A stretch of 64,000 nucleotides of DNA from Flavobacterium psychrophilum (GTDB lineage Bacteria > Bacteroidota > Bacteroidia > Flavobacteriales > Flavobacteriaceae), in assembly GCA_945879625.1 (NCBI GenBank), contig CAMCVA010000007.1, forward strand, positions 1-64,000, in the 5' to 3' direction. The position numbers and the translations under genes are program-made. The notes below the pieces were generated by a model. It ran no database searches, was not told where the DNA came from, and was given only the letters and a program-made list of their open reading frames with translations. The first letter of the stretch is position 1. Each line of letters begins with the position of its first letter. Shown piece after piece: positions 1 through 8,746 of this stretch.

Positions 1-339
1 ACGCAAGGCGCACTTAGCAACGAACTCGATGTACAAAACGGCATGTATTGGGCCTGGCAAAGCGGGTATATCAATTGGAAAATAGAAGGAACTAGCAGCA
101 GTTGCGTTAGTACGCATAAACAACAATTTACATTTCATGTGGGCGGCTACAAAGCCAAACAAAACGCTTTGCGAATTGTTCAAATTCCTTTCCCTAAAAA
201 CGCCAAGAATATTCTGCATATTGATTTGGCGACCTTTTTTAATCAAATTTCGTTAAGGTCACTAAATTCGGTACAAATTCCTGGTAATGCGGCGATGCAA
301 CTGGCTGATTTATTTACTAAATCCTTTTGGCTAGAATGA
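1..339 (+). CDS. MbnP-like copper-binding protein, 3' part
   Basis: The reading frame is open from base 1, so the true start lies upstream and only the last 112 residues are here. It carries the Trp/Tyr-rich segment NGMYWAWQSGYINWKIEG that is typical of the MbnP family, secreted or periplasmic proteins that bind copper. In the studied methanotroph case copper binding depends on a kynurenine made from a Trp by the partner MbnH. The last codons overlap the next gene by an ATGA junction, so the two are translationally coupled, which supports the MbnP-MbnH reading. No methanobactin precursor is visible, but the missing upstream part could hold other genes. Family call is fairly sure; metal specificity is inferred from the family. 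Confidence 0.8.
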   Translation, partial: TQGALSNELDVQNGMYWAWQSGYINWKIEGTSSSCVSTHKQQFTFHVGGYKAKQNALRIVQIPFPKNAKNILHIDLATFFNQISLRSLNSVQIPGNAAMQLADLFTKSFWLE

Positions 340-1367
340 AAAAACGTGTTTGCTTAATAGGAATAATTTGTTTACTGGTATTGACAGGGTTTGTCTTGTA
401 CCACACCACGCCCATGCCGTTGAAAATCCCTGCATTATGGCCAAAACCGTACTATGATTTTGCTCAAAATCCGCCAACAGTTGAAGGATTTGAATTGGGC
501 CGAAAACTATTTTACGATCCTATTCTATCCAGAGATTCAACCATTTCTTGTGCCAGTTGTCATTTTCAAGCCACTGGATTTGCCCATGTTGATCACGAAT
601 TGAGCCACGGAATAGAGGGAAAAGTGGGCAACCGAAATGCCTTGGCTTTACAAAATCTAATCTGGTCGGACAATTTCATGTGGGATGGCGGGGTAAACCA
701 CTTGGATGTTCAGGCGTTAAATCCGATAACCAATCCACTTGAAATGGATGAAACGATGGCAAATGTTATTCGTAAACTCCAACAACACGAACCCTATCCG
801 GAATTATTTAATAAAGCTTTTGGTACATCTAAAATAACCGGGCAGTTGCTCCTAAAAGCCTTGTCGCAATTTGTCATTCAGGTCAATTCGTGCAATGCCA
901 AATACGATAAAGTAATGCGCAAAGAGGCTGCTTTTAGTGTTCAAGAAGAAAATGGCTATCGATTATTTGCCACACATTGCAGCAGCTGTCACCAAGAACC
1001 TTTATTTAATTCAACCAGCTTTGAAAATAATGGTTTGCCGCTAGATCCGTACTTGAACGACCTAGGCCGAATGAAAATTACAGGAAATCCTATCGATTCC
1101 CTGCGATTCAAAGTGCCCAGTTTGCGCAATTGTCAATTTACTGCGCCTTACATGCACGACGGTAGATTTAGAAGTTTGACGGCAGTTATCAAACACTATA
1201 ACCAATTGATAGTCAATAAAAATACATCCCATCAACTTCATTTACCCATGCGACTCTCAGACAATGATCGTGTGGATTTGGTAGCCTTTCTAAAAACACT
1301 TACAGATATTGAATTTTTGTTTAACCCAAATTTTTCCGATCCAGCTGTATTGGTACAAGAAAAATAA
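336..1367 (+). CDS. MbnH-like di-heme c-type cytochrome peroxidase
   Basis: A 343-residue member of the CcpA/MauG/MbnH di-heme family. I chose the ATG at 336, which overlaps the preceding stop (ATGA), over an in-frame TTG at 327. An N-terminal hydrophobic segment (residues 5-23) should export or anchor it in the periplasm. Two heme c sites are visible: CASCH near residue 72 and CSSCH near residue 215. The segment around residue 110 (NLIWSDNFMWDGG) is typical of this family. MbnH enzymes oxidise a Trp of their partner MbnP to kynurenine; MauG and bacterial cytochrome c peroxidases are relatives with other substrates. The direct coupling to an MbnP-like gene makes the MbnH role most likely. Its hemes would be attached by the system II machinery encoded near 61-64 kb. 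Confidence 0.85.
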   Translation: MKKRVCLIGIICLLVLTGFVLYHTTPMPLKIPALWPKPYYDFAQNPPTVEGFELGRKLFYDPILSRDSTISCASCHFQATGFAHVDHELSHGIEGKVGNRNALALQNLIWSDNFMWDGGVNHLDVQALNPITNPLEMDETMANVIRKLQQHEPYPELFNKAFGTSKITGQLLLKALSQFVIQVNSCNAKYDKVMRKEAAFSVQEENGYRLFATHCSSCHQEPLFNSTSFENNGLPLDPYLNDLGRMKITGNPIDSLRFKVPSLRNCQFTAPYMHDGRFRSLTAVIKHYNQLIVNKNTSHQLHLPMRLSDNDRVDLVAFLKTLTDIEFLFNPNFSDPAVLVQEK

Positions 1368-1409
1368 ATTATTGTCGTCTAATGAAATATTGATTCCTAT
1401 ATATTTTTA

Positions 1410-1440
1410 TTGTAGGCCAAAAAATATTCTTTTATCTTTA
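1410..1440 (+). promoter_or_regulatory. Candidate Bacteroidota promoter for the CotH-like gene
   Basis: TTG at 1410-1412, a 20-nt spacer and TATCTTTA at 1433-1440 resemble the Flavobacterium TTG / TAnnTTTG promoter with the last base off consensus. It ends 37 nt before the ATG at 1478. Confidence 0.45.
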
Positions 1441-1477
1441 AAAAAGTAATTTTAACCCTAAATCTGTTTTTACCTTT

Positions 1478-3733
1478 ATGAAAAAAATTGTTCTATTCGC
1501 ACTTGGATTATTTTTCTGCCTAGCTGGGAAAGCCCAATCCTTATATGATGAAGATACCATTCAAGACATCCGCATTGTATTTGCAGAAACCAACTGGGAT
1601 GCGTTGTTGGATGCCCAAGCTGCTACTACAGAAAATTATATTCCGGCAGTTTCGGTGACGATAAACGGAACTGTTTTTTACAATGTGGGCGTGAAATACA
1701 AAGGAAACAGCACCTACAATCCCAACCAAACCAAGAACCCCTTTCACATCGAATTGGACACCTACGTCAATCAAGATTACCAAGGCTATACCGACATCAA
1801 ATTGAGTAATGTAGCGAAAGATCCTTCATTTGTTCGAGAAGTACTTTCCTATTCTATTTTACGCCAATACATGCATGCACCGCTTTCTAATTATGCTAAT
1901 GTCTATGTGAACGGCAATTTGATGGGCTTATATGTCAGTTCAGAATCGATATCCAAGAAGTTTGTAGACAATCATTTTTACTCCAATACCAATGCCTTTT
2001 TTAAATGCAACCCCATTGGCGGTGCAGGTCCTGGTGGTAGTAGTTTTCCTAATTTGGCCTATTTGGGCACCAATGCAGCCAGTTACGCTTCTTCCTACGA
2101 AATGAAATCCTTGACCGGTTGGGATGATTTAATTAACTTAGCCAATACCTTAAGCAACAACGTAGCCAATATTGAATCCATTCTAGATGTAGATCGCGCC
2201 TTGTGGATGTTGGCTTTTGATAATGCTTTAGTGAATTTAGACAGTTATTTGGGCACCTTTAAACAAAATTATTACCTCTACAAAGACAACAACGGCCGAT
2301 ATAATCCGGTGGTTTGGGATTTAAATATGTCGTTTGGGGTGTTTTCGCAAACCGGAACAATTTCCTTGAACACTACAACGCTTAAAAAACAAATGACGCA
2401 TTTGTTGCACAATGCTGATGCCGCCTGGCCATTGGTGCAAAAACTATTGGGCGTTCCCAAATACAAACGCATGTACTTGGCGCATTTCAGCACCATTATG
2501 AATGAGAATTTTGCCAGCGGAACTTTTGCGACCCAAGCACAATCCTTGCAAAGTTTGGTGAGTTCGTCGGTGCAGAGTGATCCCTATAAGTTCTATACAT
2601 TTGCCCAATTTCAATCTAATCTTACTACAGATGTTGCCGGTGGAATGGACAGTGCTCCTGGCGTTGTAAGTTTAATGAATGGCCGAAACACCTACTTGTC
2701 CGGTTTAGCTGATTTTACCAACACCAAACCCAGTATTACAAATGTGGTACCCGTAATTGCTACTCCATTGATAAACACCGATGCTTACATTAACGCTACT
2801 GTGACCAATGCCAATGCGGTTTATTTAGGATACCGATCAAGCATTGTGTTGCCTTTTACCAAAGTACCGATGTATGATGATGGCGCACATAATGATGGCG
2901 CAGCGGGAGACAATATTTATGGTGCAGCAATGACCATGAGTGACATTTATATGCAATACTATATTTATGCTGAAAACAATAATGTAGGGAAATTTTCACC
3001 TGAACGCGCCGAACATGAATTTTACACGTTGCACGCGGGATACCCAACCATAAACCCCGGCGACTTGGTTATTAATGAAATCATGGCGCAAAACACGAGC
3101 ACAGTTACCGATCCGTTTGGAGATTTTGCCGATTGGATAGAATTGTACAACACCACAGATAATACCTTGAGTTTGGATAATTTGTTTCTTAGTGACAGCA
3201 ACACCAACCTTATCAAATGGCGTTTTCCCGACGGAATCACTATGGAGCCTCACTCCTATTTAATTGTATGGGCCGATCAAGATTTAACCCAAGATGGTTT
3301 GCATGCCGATTTTAAGTTGTCATCTACAGGCGAAAGCATTTATCTTTCGTATGCCAATGAAACCGTAATCGAGACGTTAAATTATGGAGTGCAAACCGCA
3401 AATATGGGCTATGCTCGTGTTCCAAATGGAACTGGGAATTTCGTAATTCAAGGCCCTACGTTTAATGCCAATAATGAGGCATTGGGAACCAGTTCTCAAG
3501 ATTGGGCTTCCTTCATAAAAATATACCCCAATCCCAGCAACAATTTCATCAGCATCCGTTCTGACGTAATGAATATCAATTGCGTTTCTGTCTATAATTT
3601 ACAAGGACAACGTTTACTCAAACAAAATCCAGAAGCTAATAGTACTGTTGAATTAGATTTGCAATCCTTGGCGAACGGAATCTATTTTGTAGAAATCAAT
3701 AAATCAATAAAAATTAAAATCATTAAAAACTAA
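1478..3733 (+). CDS. Secreted CotH-like protein with lamin-tail domain and T9SS C-terminal domain
   Basis: 751 residues. A signal peptide (about residues 1-19, ending KAQ) is followed by a CotH-type domain over roughly residues 25-430, a lamin-tail domain at about 525-665 (starts with LVINEIMAQN) and a type A T9SS sorting domain from about residue 678 (YPNPSNNF ... NGIYFVEI). CotH proteins were first described as spore-coat protein kinases; in Bacteroidota many are exported and their substrates are unknown. The WDLN segment near residue 280 probably corresponds to the acidic metal site of the CotH fold, but this needs an alignment. It is followed after one base by the YHYH gene, so the two are probably cotranscribed. 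It is expected on the cell surface or released. Kinase activity outside the cell is unproven. Confidence 0.85.
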   Translation: MKKIVLFALGLFFCLAGKAQSLYDEDTIQDIRIVFAETNWDALLDAQAATTENYIPAVSVTINGTVFYNVGVKYKGNSTYNPNQTKNPFHIELDTYVNQDYQGYTDIKLSNVAKDPSFVREVLSYSILRQYMHAPLSNYANVYVNGNLMGLYVSSESISKKFVDNHFYSNTNAFFKCNPIGGAGPGGSSFPNLAYLGTNAASYASSYEMKSLTGWDDLINLANTLSNNVANIESILDVDRALWMLAFDNALVNLDSYLGTFKQNYYLYKDNNGRYNPVVWDLNMSFGVFSQTGTISLNTTTLKKQMTHLLHNADAAWPLVQKLLGVPKYKRMYLAHFSTIMNENFASGTFATQAQSLQSLVSSSVQSDPYKFYTFAQFQSNLTTDVAGGMDSAPGVVSLMNGRNTYLSGLADFTNTKPSITNVVPVIATPLINTDAYINATVTNANAVYLGYRSSIVLPFTKVPMYDDGAHNDGAAGDNIYGAAMTMSDIYMQYYIYAENNNVGKFSPERAEHEFYTLHAGYPTINPGDLVINEIMAQNTSTVTDPFGDFADWIELYNTTDNTLSLDNLFLSDSNTNLIKWRFPDGITMEPHSYLIVWADQDLTQDGLHADFKLSSTGESIYLSYANETVIETLNYGVQTANMGYARVPNGTGNFVIQGPTFNANNEALGTSSQDWASFIKIYPNPSNNFISIRSDVMNINCVSVYNLQGQRLLKQNPEANSTVELDLQSLANGIYFVEINKSIKIKIIKN

Positions 3734-3734
3734 G

Positions 3735-5111
3735 ATGAGAAAATTAGCATTCATTAGCGCGTATATCCTTTGTCAAATAGGCTATGCACAAACCAATCCT
3801 ATTATCACCAAATGGTTACGAAACACAACTGGAATTACAGGGCGTCATTATGTTTCGGGTAATTCAACGCCTTTCAACGATGCAGTTTTGGCCAATGTAC
3901 AAAGTGTTCAATACAGCGCCAATTGGGTGTATATGAGTACCAATGGTATTCCGTCCTACATTACAGGACCGTATTTAGACGGTAATCCGTCATTGGTGGC
4001 TTCGGCGCAGAATGCAATATTCAAAATGCCTTTAGTTCCACAACCAAATACAGGAACCTTGAGTCCTACAACAGGCGGAAATATTGGTCAATTTATCAAT
4101 GGAGTGGCCTTGTTTGATTACCGCGACGGAGTAGCCTGGAATGCAACTTCCAATTCATTATGTGGTCCCCTTCCCGGCATGTCGCAATGTCCTGGAGGTA
4201 TGGGCACTACTCAAGCCTGGAATCGAGACGCCGTATTGGCTGAAAAAGGAGGATTTGATTGCGCCAAAGCACATCCGGCCAATGGAAATTACCACCACCA
4301 CCAAAACCCCAGCGCGTTCAATCTAGATTTAGTAGTTATTTCTACCGTATGTAATTTATATCCAGCCGACGGATTGTATGTAATCAATACTGTAGAACAT
4401 TCGCCCTTGCTCGGATTTGCAGCAGATGGTTACCCTATTTATGGCGCCTATGCCTATGCCAATACCGATGGAACAGGTGCGATAACCCGTATGAAATCGA
4501 GTTACCAATTGCGCAACATGACTACTCGAACCACCTCACCAACTGGGGCGACAGTTTCTAGTGGGCCAGCCGTGAGTACCCAATATCCGTTGGGATATTT
4601 TAAAGAAGATTACGAATATGTGGCGCATCCGTCAGACCCAACCTATTTGGATATTCACAACGGAAGAAATTGCATTACACCCGAATATCCGGGAGGGATT
4701 TATGCCTATTTTACAACCGTTAATGCCAACCACAATTCGGCCTATCCGTATGCAGTGGGACCAACTTTTTATGGGGTGAAAAGTGCTACTAAAGTAACCA
4801 GCATTACAGAACCAACCACCACGTACAATCCAGCTTTGGCTTCAACTGAATTTGATTTGCAAGAAAAAGACATCTTAGTATATCCCAATCCAGCAAGTGA
4901 TTTTATTGCGGTGCAACTTGGTCAATTGGTTCCAAAAAATCAATCGGTAGAATTAATTGATACTTTGGGCAGAGTAATTGCCTCAACCCAAGTGGTTCAA
5001 GGAAGCACCATGTGTTATTTTGATACGTCTAGTTTGTACAACGGCATCTACTTTGTGCGCATTGCTTCAAGTAAAGAACCACAAAGTGTAAAAGTGATCA
5101 TTAGTAAATAA
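3735..5111 (+). CDS. Secreted YHYH-domain protein with T9SS C-terminal domain
   Basis: 458 residues, starting one base after the CotH-like gene stops. A signal peptide (about residues 1-18) precedes a YHYH domain. The His cluster is visible as GNYHHHQNP near residue 190, and the family segments DGYPIYGAYAY (near 235) and HNGRNCITPEYPGG (near 310) follow. A type A T9SS domain occupies the last 77 residues. YHYH-domain function is not established; the dense His cluster suggests metal binding, which would fit the MbnP/MbnH genes just upstream, but this is inference. The T9SS domain is 61/77 identical to that of the next gene although the rest of the two proteins is unrelated. Confidence 0.85.
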   Translation: MRKLAFISAYILCQIGYAQTNPIITKWLRNTTGITGRHYVSGNSTPFNDAVLANVQSVQYSANWVYMSTNGIPSYITGPYLDGNPSLVASAQNAIFKMPLVPQPNTGTLSPTTGGNIGQFINGVALFDYRDGVAWNATSNSLCGPLPGMSQCPGGMGTTQAWNRDAVLAEKGGFDCAKAHPANGNYHHHQNPSAFNLDLVVISTVCNLYPADGLYVINTVEHSPLLGFAADGYPIYGAYAYANTDGTGAITRMKSSYQLRNMTTRTTSPTGATVSSGPAVSTQYPLGYFKEDYEYVAHPSDPTYLDIHNGRNCITPEYPGGIYAYFTTVNANHNSAYPYAVGPTFYGVKSATKVTSITEPTTTYNPALASTEFDLQEKDILVYPNPASDFIAVQLGQLVPKNQSVELIDTLGRVIASTQVVQGSTMCYFDTSSLYNGIYFVRIASSKEPQSVKVIISK

Positions 5112-5220
5112 AAGTACTAGGGAAAACACCTTTTTATTTTATTACTCCTTACATAATAAATTTTGGGTAAACCAATCTAATAATTTTAAAATTTTGATTT
5201 AATCCATCCACATACTATTT

Positions 5221-6864
5221 ATGAAATACATATATATCTTACTATTATTTTCTTTTTTTGGAAAAGCTATCTGCCAGACAGTTGGATTATCTCAGCACAG
5301 TGCAGGAACATTAGATGATGGATATATATTATTCGCACCTAACAATGCGTATACAACCTATTTAATTGATAGATGTGGACGCCAAGTCAAAACATGGAAC
5401 AGTGCTTATAAACCAGGCCAATCTGTTTATATTCTGCCCGATGGAACCTTGCTTCATACTGGAAATGCAAACAATACAACTTTCAATGCGGGTGGTAAAG
5501 GAGGTATTATCGAGAAAATAGATTGGAACGGAAATGTTACTTGGAGTTATACAATTTCAGATGCTACTAAATGCCAACACCATGATGCCAAAATATTGCC
5601 AAATGGAAATGTTTTAGTTATTGCTTGGGAAAAGAAAACAAACACAGAGGCTATAGCAGCAGGTAGAAATCCTTCATTAGTTCCGAGCACTTTATGGAGT
5701 GAACAAATTTTAGAAATTCAACCTGTTGGAGCAAATGGTGGAAACGTGGTTTGGGAATGGCACTTATGGAATCATTTAGTTCAAGATTATGACGCAACTA
5801 AATCCAATTATAATAGTGTATCTGCCAATCCTCAATTAATGAATTTAAATTACAAAGCAAGTGCCACAACTACTGATTGGATACATTTAAATTCAATCGA
5901 CTATAACGAGACTTTAGACCAAATTATTCTCAGTTCTCACAACACGAATGAAGTTTGGATCATTGACCATAGCACAACTCCTGCTCAAGCTGCAAGTCAT
6001 TCTGGCGGAAATTCAGGAAAAGGTGGTGATTTTTTATACCGTTGGGGAAATCCATTAACTTATAATGTGGGAACTACAACTCAATTGTTTGGGCAACACA
6101 ATGCTCGTTGGATAGAAAGCGGGTTTCCATTTGAAAATCAGATTATGATTTTTAATAATGGTGTTGGTAGAACTGGCGGAAATTATTCTACTGTTGAAAT
6201 TATTAATCCTCCGGTAAATGGTTATAACTATCTAGCAGCATTGCCTTATCTGCCTTCTACAACTTCTTGGAATTATAATTATGGTAATTCCAATGCACTA
6301 TATGCTATGAACATTTCTGGAGCACAACAATTAGCTAATGGAAATGTATTGATTTGCAATGGCCCAAGTGGAATATTTACCGAAGTAAATACCGCTGGCA
6401 GTACGCTTTGGAAGTATGTAAATCCGGTAGGAAATACAGGAATTGCTGCTCAAGGTACTACTCCAACTCAAAATACTGTCTTCCGATGCAATTATTATCC
6501 TAATAATTATAGTGGATTTTCGGGTCATACTTTAACTACTGGTACCACTATTGAAAATTCCAATACAGTCTCAGCTTCTTGCAGTTTGACATTATCTACT
6601 TTAGAACATAATTCAGCTGAGGCTTTTAAAGTCTTTCCCAATCCTGCGAGTGATTTTATTGCGGTACAACTCAACGATTTGAATGCCAATAACCAATCGG
6701 TAGAATTAATTGATGCCTTGGGGCGCGTAATTGCTACAACCCAAGTTGTACAGGGAAGTATCTTGTGTTATTTTGATACTGCAAGTTTGTATAACGGAAT
6801 TTATTTTGTGCATCTAGCATCGGGCAAAGAACCATTAACCGTTAAAGTGATTATCAGCAAATAA
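5221..6864 (+). CDS. Secreted arylsulfotransferase-like protein with T9SS C-terminal domain
   Basis: 547 residues with a signal peptide (about 1-18) and a propeller-type body resembling the aryl-sulfate sulfotransferase (ASST) family. Segments such as CQHHDAKILPNGNVLV (near 118), DWIHLNSIDYN (near 218) and LFGQHNARWIE (near 288) match that family and contain conserved His residues of the type used for sulfuryl transfer. A type A T9SS domain covers the last 77 residues. Characterised ASSTs move sulfate between phenols without PAPS; substrates of flavobacterial secreted members are not known. The catalytic body is more AT-rich than the C-terminal domain and the two upstream genes, so the sorting domain and body may have different histories. 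The gap of 109 bases upstream suggests its own promoter, though I see no clear TAnnTTTG. Confidence 0.8.
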   Translation: MKYIYILLLFSFFGKAICQTVGLSQHSAGTLDDGYILFAPNNAYTTYLIDRCGRQVKTWNSAYKPGQSVYILPDGTLLHTGNANNTTFNAGGKGGIIEKIDWNGNVTWSYTISDATKCQHHDAKILPNGNVLVIAWEKKTNTEAIAAGRNPSLVPSTLWSEQILEIQPVGANGGNVVWEWHLWNHLVQDYDATKSNYNSVSANPQLMNLNYKASATTTDWIHLNSIDYNETLDQIILSSHNTNEVWIIDHSTTPAQAASHSGGNSGKGGDFLYRWGNPLTYNVGTTTQLFGQHNARWIESGFPFENQIMIFNNGVGRTGGNYSTVEIINPPVNGYNYLAALPYLPSTTSWNYNYGNSNALYAMNISGAQQLANGNVLICNGPSGIFTEVNTAGSTLWKYVNPVGNTGIAAQGTTPTQNTVFRCNYYPNNYSGFSGHTLTTGTTIENSNTVSASCSLTLSTLEHNSAEAFKVFPNPASDFIAVQLNDLNANNQSVELIDALGRVIATTQVVQGSILCYFDTASLYNGIYFVHLASGKEPLTVKVIISK

Positions 6865-6879
6865 GACCACTTTTTCAAT

Positions 6880-6918
6880 AAAAATGCCTCAAATTGTTTT
6901 ACTTTTTGGGGCATTTTT
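6880..6918. terminator. Bidirectional terminator hairpin
   Basis: The 14-nt arm at 6880-6893 (AAAAATGCCTCAAA) pairs with 6905-6918 with a single G-T mismatch. A-rich and T-rich flanks give a U-tract on both strands, so it can end the + strand gene at 6864 and the - strand gene at 6927. Confidence 0.85.
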
Positions 6919-6926
6919 ATTGGGAT

Positions 6927-7352
6927 TTAAAAGGCTATGTTCCATTTGGGTAAGGTGCCAAATTCTTTTAGATGATTTTGAAGCATCAGCCCTTCCACAT
7001 AAGTAGGAATTACTTTGTGTTTGCCGCCAAAGGTCTCAAACCAATGTACTTCAAGCGCTTCAATTTTTTCTAGTTTCATTTGGCTGGGCCAAGAATATTT
7101 ACGTCCTGTTTTGGCAAATTGATGTCCGTTGACAATCTTGTCATACAATCCACCATTTTTACTTTTTAAGGTTCCGTCATTTTGCACGGTTCCGGTTGAT
7201 CCGACCATAATCAATTGTTTTTCTTCGCCTTTGCATTCGTATACAAGAAAAACACCACTGCCTTCAGTTGCGTTGCATTGATTTTCTAATTGATCTTCGG
7301 GAGTAAATATAAAATGATTGGTCGATTTAAATTTGGTCAGTTCTTTGTACAT
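6927..7352 (-). CDS. Hypothetical protein, possibly degenerate GIY-YIG-like
   Basis: 141 residues, no signal peptide and no membrane segment. I do not recognise it with certainty. The order GVFLVY (near 33), LIMVGSTG (near 46) and a later Glu-rich helix recalls the GIY-YIG nuclease fold (GVY ... YIGxS), but the catalytic Tyr and Arg pattern is not intact, so activity is doubtful. The gene stands between the sucD terminator and a bidirectional terminator, so it seems to be a single-gene unit. I could not find a clear promoter within the 24 bases between the sucD terminator and its ATG. Confidence 0.6.
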   Translation of the reverse strand: MYKELTKFKSTNHFIFTPEDQLENQCNATEGSGVFLVYECKGEEKQLIMVGSTGTVQNDGTLKSKNGGLYDKIVNGHQFAKTGRKYSWPSQMKLEKIEALEVHWFETFGGKHKVIPTYVEGLMLQNHLKEFGTLPKWNIAF

Positions 7353-7375
7353 GCTTGTCGTTTGTATTTATTAAT

Positions 7376-7402
7376 AAAAATAGCCCTATGTTACTAGGGC
7401 TA
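7376..7402 (-). terminator. Terminator after sucD
   Basis: A perfect 7-bp stem (TAGCCCT at 7381-7387 with AGGGCTA at 7396-7402, 8-nt loop). Read on the - strand it is followed by TTTTT (7376-7380), just past the end of sucD. Confidence 0.85.
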
Positions 7403-7425
7403 TCATATCCGTGATTCGGGGAAAA

Positions 7426-8298
7426 TTATCCCATAATTTCTTTTACTTTTTTACCAATTTCGGCTGGAGAATCTACCACGTGAATACCATTCTCCCGCAT
7501 GATGCGTTTTTTGGCTTCGGCCGTGTCATCAGATCCACCCACAATAGCTCCGGCGTGACCCATTGTTCTTCCTTTTGGAGCAGTTTCACCGGCAATAAAT
7601 CCTATAACCGGTTTGCGATTGCCATCGGCTTTGATCCATTTGGCTGCATCGGCTTCCAATTGACCACCAATTTCGCCAATCATCACAATGCATTTGGTTT
7701 CTGGATCGTTCATCAACAATTCTACTGCTTGTTTGGTTGTAGTACCAATAATTGGATCTCCTCCAATACCAATAGCTGTAGTGATTCCCATACCTTGTTT
7801 CACTACCTGATCGGCAGCTTCGTAGGTTAAGGTTCCCGATTTGGACACAATCCCAACTGTTCCTTTTTTGAATACAAATCCGGGCATAATCCCTACTTTG
7901 GCTTCGCCTGGTGTAATTACACCTGGGCAGTTAGGTCCTATTAGTGTACAATTTCTTTCTTTGATGTAGTTGTTGGCACGAATCATATCGGCCACTGGAA
8001 TTCCTTCGGTGATGGTAATGATTACTTTAATTCCTGCATCAGCCGCCTCCATAATGGCATCGGCTGCAAAAGCGGGTGGTACAAAAATAATCGTGGTATC
8101 GGCACCTGCTTGATCTACAGCATCTTGTACCGTATTAAAAACCGGACGATCCAAATGAATACTTCCTCCTTTTCCGGGCGTTACTCCTCCTACTACATTG
8201 GTTCCGTATTCTATCATTTGAGAAGCGTGGAAAGTTCCTTCGCTACCTGTAAATCCTTGAACAATAATTTTGGAATCTTTATTAACTAAAACACTCAT
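7426..8298 (-). CDS. sucD: Succinate-CoA ligase, alpha subunit
   Basis: 290 residues, the usual family length. The alpha subunit binds CoA in an N-terminal Rossmann domain and carries the phosphorylated His, here His248 in GRTMGHAGA. The enzyme converts succinyl-CoA to succinate in the TCA cycle with formation of ATP or GTP. The active-site segment [10 protein letters not shown] is also present near residue 155. The beta subunit gene (sucC) is not in the window, so the two subunits are encoded apart here, as is frequent in Bacteroidota. It has its own promoter and terminator and seems separate from the lipid A block upstream. Confidence 0.96.
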   Translation of the reverse strand: MSVLVNKDSKIIVQGFTGSEGTFHASQMIEYGTNVVGGVTPGKGGSIHLDRPVFNTVQDAVDQAGADTTIIFVPPAFAADAIMEAADAGIKVIITITEGIPVADMIRANNYIKERNCTLIGPNCPGVITPGEAKVGIMPGFVFKKGTVGIVSKSGTLTYEAADQVVKQGMGITTAIGIGGDPIIGTTTKQAVELLMNDPETKCIVMIGEIGGQLEADAAKWIKADGNRKPVIGFIAGETAPKGRTMGHAGAIVGGSDDTAEAKKRIMRENGIHVVDSPAEIGKKVKEIMG

Positions 8299-8332
8299 GA
8301 TTTGTTATCTATTTGATTTGAAAAATGCTTGG

Positions 8333-8340
8333 CAAAAGTA
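8333..8340 (-). promoter_or_regulatory. Candidate promoter of sucD
   Basis: TACTTTTG on the - strand, 34 nt before the sucD ATG, a perfect match to TAnnTTTG. No clear TTG box at the usual distance. Confidence 0.6.
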
Positions 8341-8382
8341 AGGTTTTGGCCGTTACTTTTAAAGTTTTTTTGTTGAAATAAT

Positions 8383-8745
8383 TTAAGGCAATTGGCTAAT
8401 TTGATAGCCTTTGAATAATTTGTCGTCTTTGATTTCCCAAAAGGCCATAAAGTGCGCCAATAACATCTCTTCTCTCGGATTTTCTACCGTTTTAATGTAA
8501 TGCGAATAATACACGGCTATCGTATTGCCTTCTTTCACCATTTGGCTAATGCGGACTTTTGATCGTACGTAGGCTTTCCCGAGTGTTGTAGCCAATTCTA
8601 AAATATCATGTCGATCCATTTGAATTGTGCCTTTGCTGCTTCTCCATTCCACTTGAATATCCGGATGTAAAAAAGTATCCATGATTTCGGAATTAATCAG
8701 AGCATCTGATTTATAAAAATCGATTACAATTTTTTTGGCAGACAT
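8383..8745 (-). CDS. NTF2/SnoaL-like small protein
   Basis: 120 residues with the layout of the NTF2-like cone fold: an N-terminal helix (VIDFYKSDALINSEIMDTFL), the HPDIQVEW strand, and alternating strands ending in GYQISQLP. The family includes isomerases, hydrolases and ligand-binding proteins, so a precise function cannot be given. It begins one base after the lpxD-like gene ends and is therefore the last gene of the lipid A/efp unit. No export signal is seen, so it is probably cytoplasmic. Confidence 0.75.
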   Translation of the reverse strand: MSAKKIVIDFYKSDALINSEIMDTFLHPDIQVEWRSSKGTIQMDRHDILELATTLGKAYVRSKVRISQMVKEGNTIAVYYSHYIKTVENPREEMLLAHFMAFWEIKDDKLFKGYQISQLP

Positions 8746-8746
8746 C

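Noticed and set aside
327..335. Upstream TTG start for the MbnH-like gene
   Set aside because: The ATG at 336 overlaps the previous stop codon as ATGA and gives a standard signal anchor, so it is preferred.
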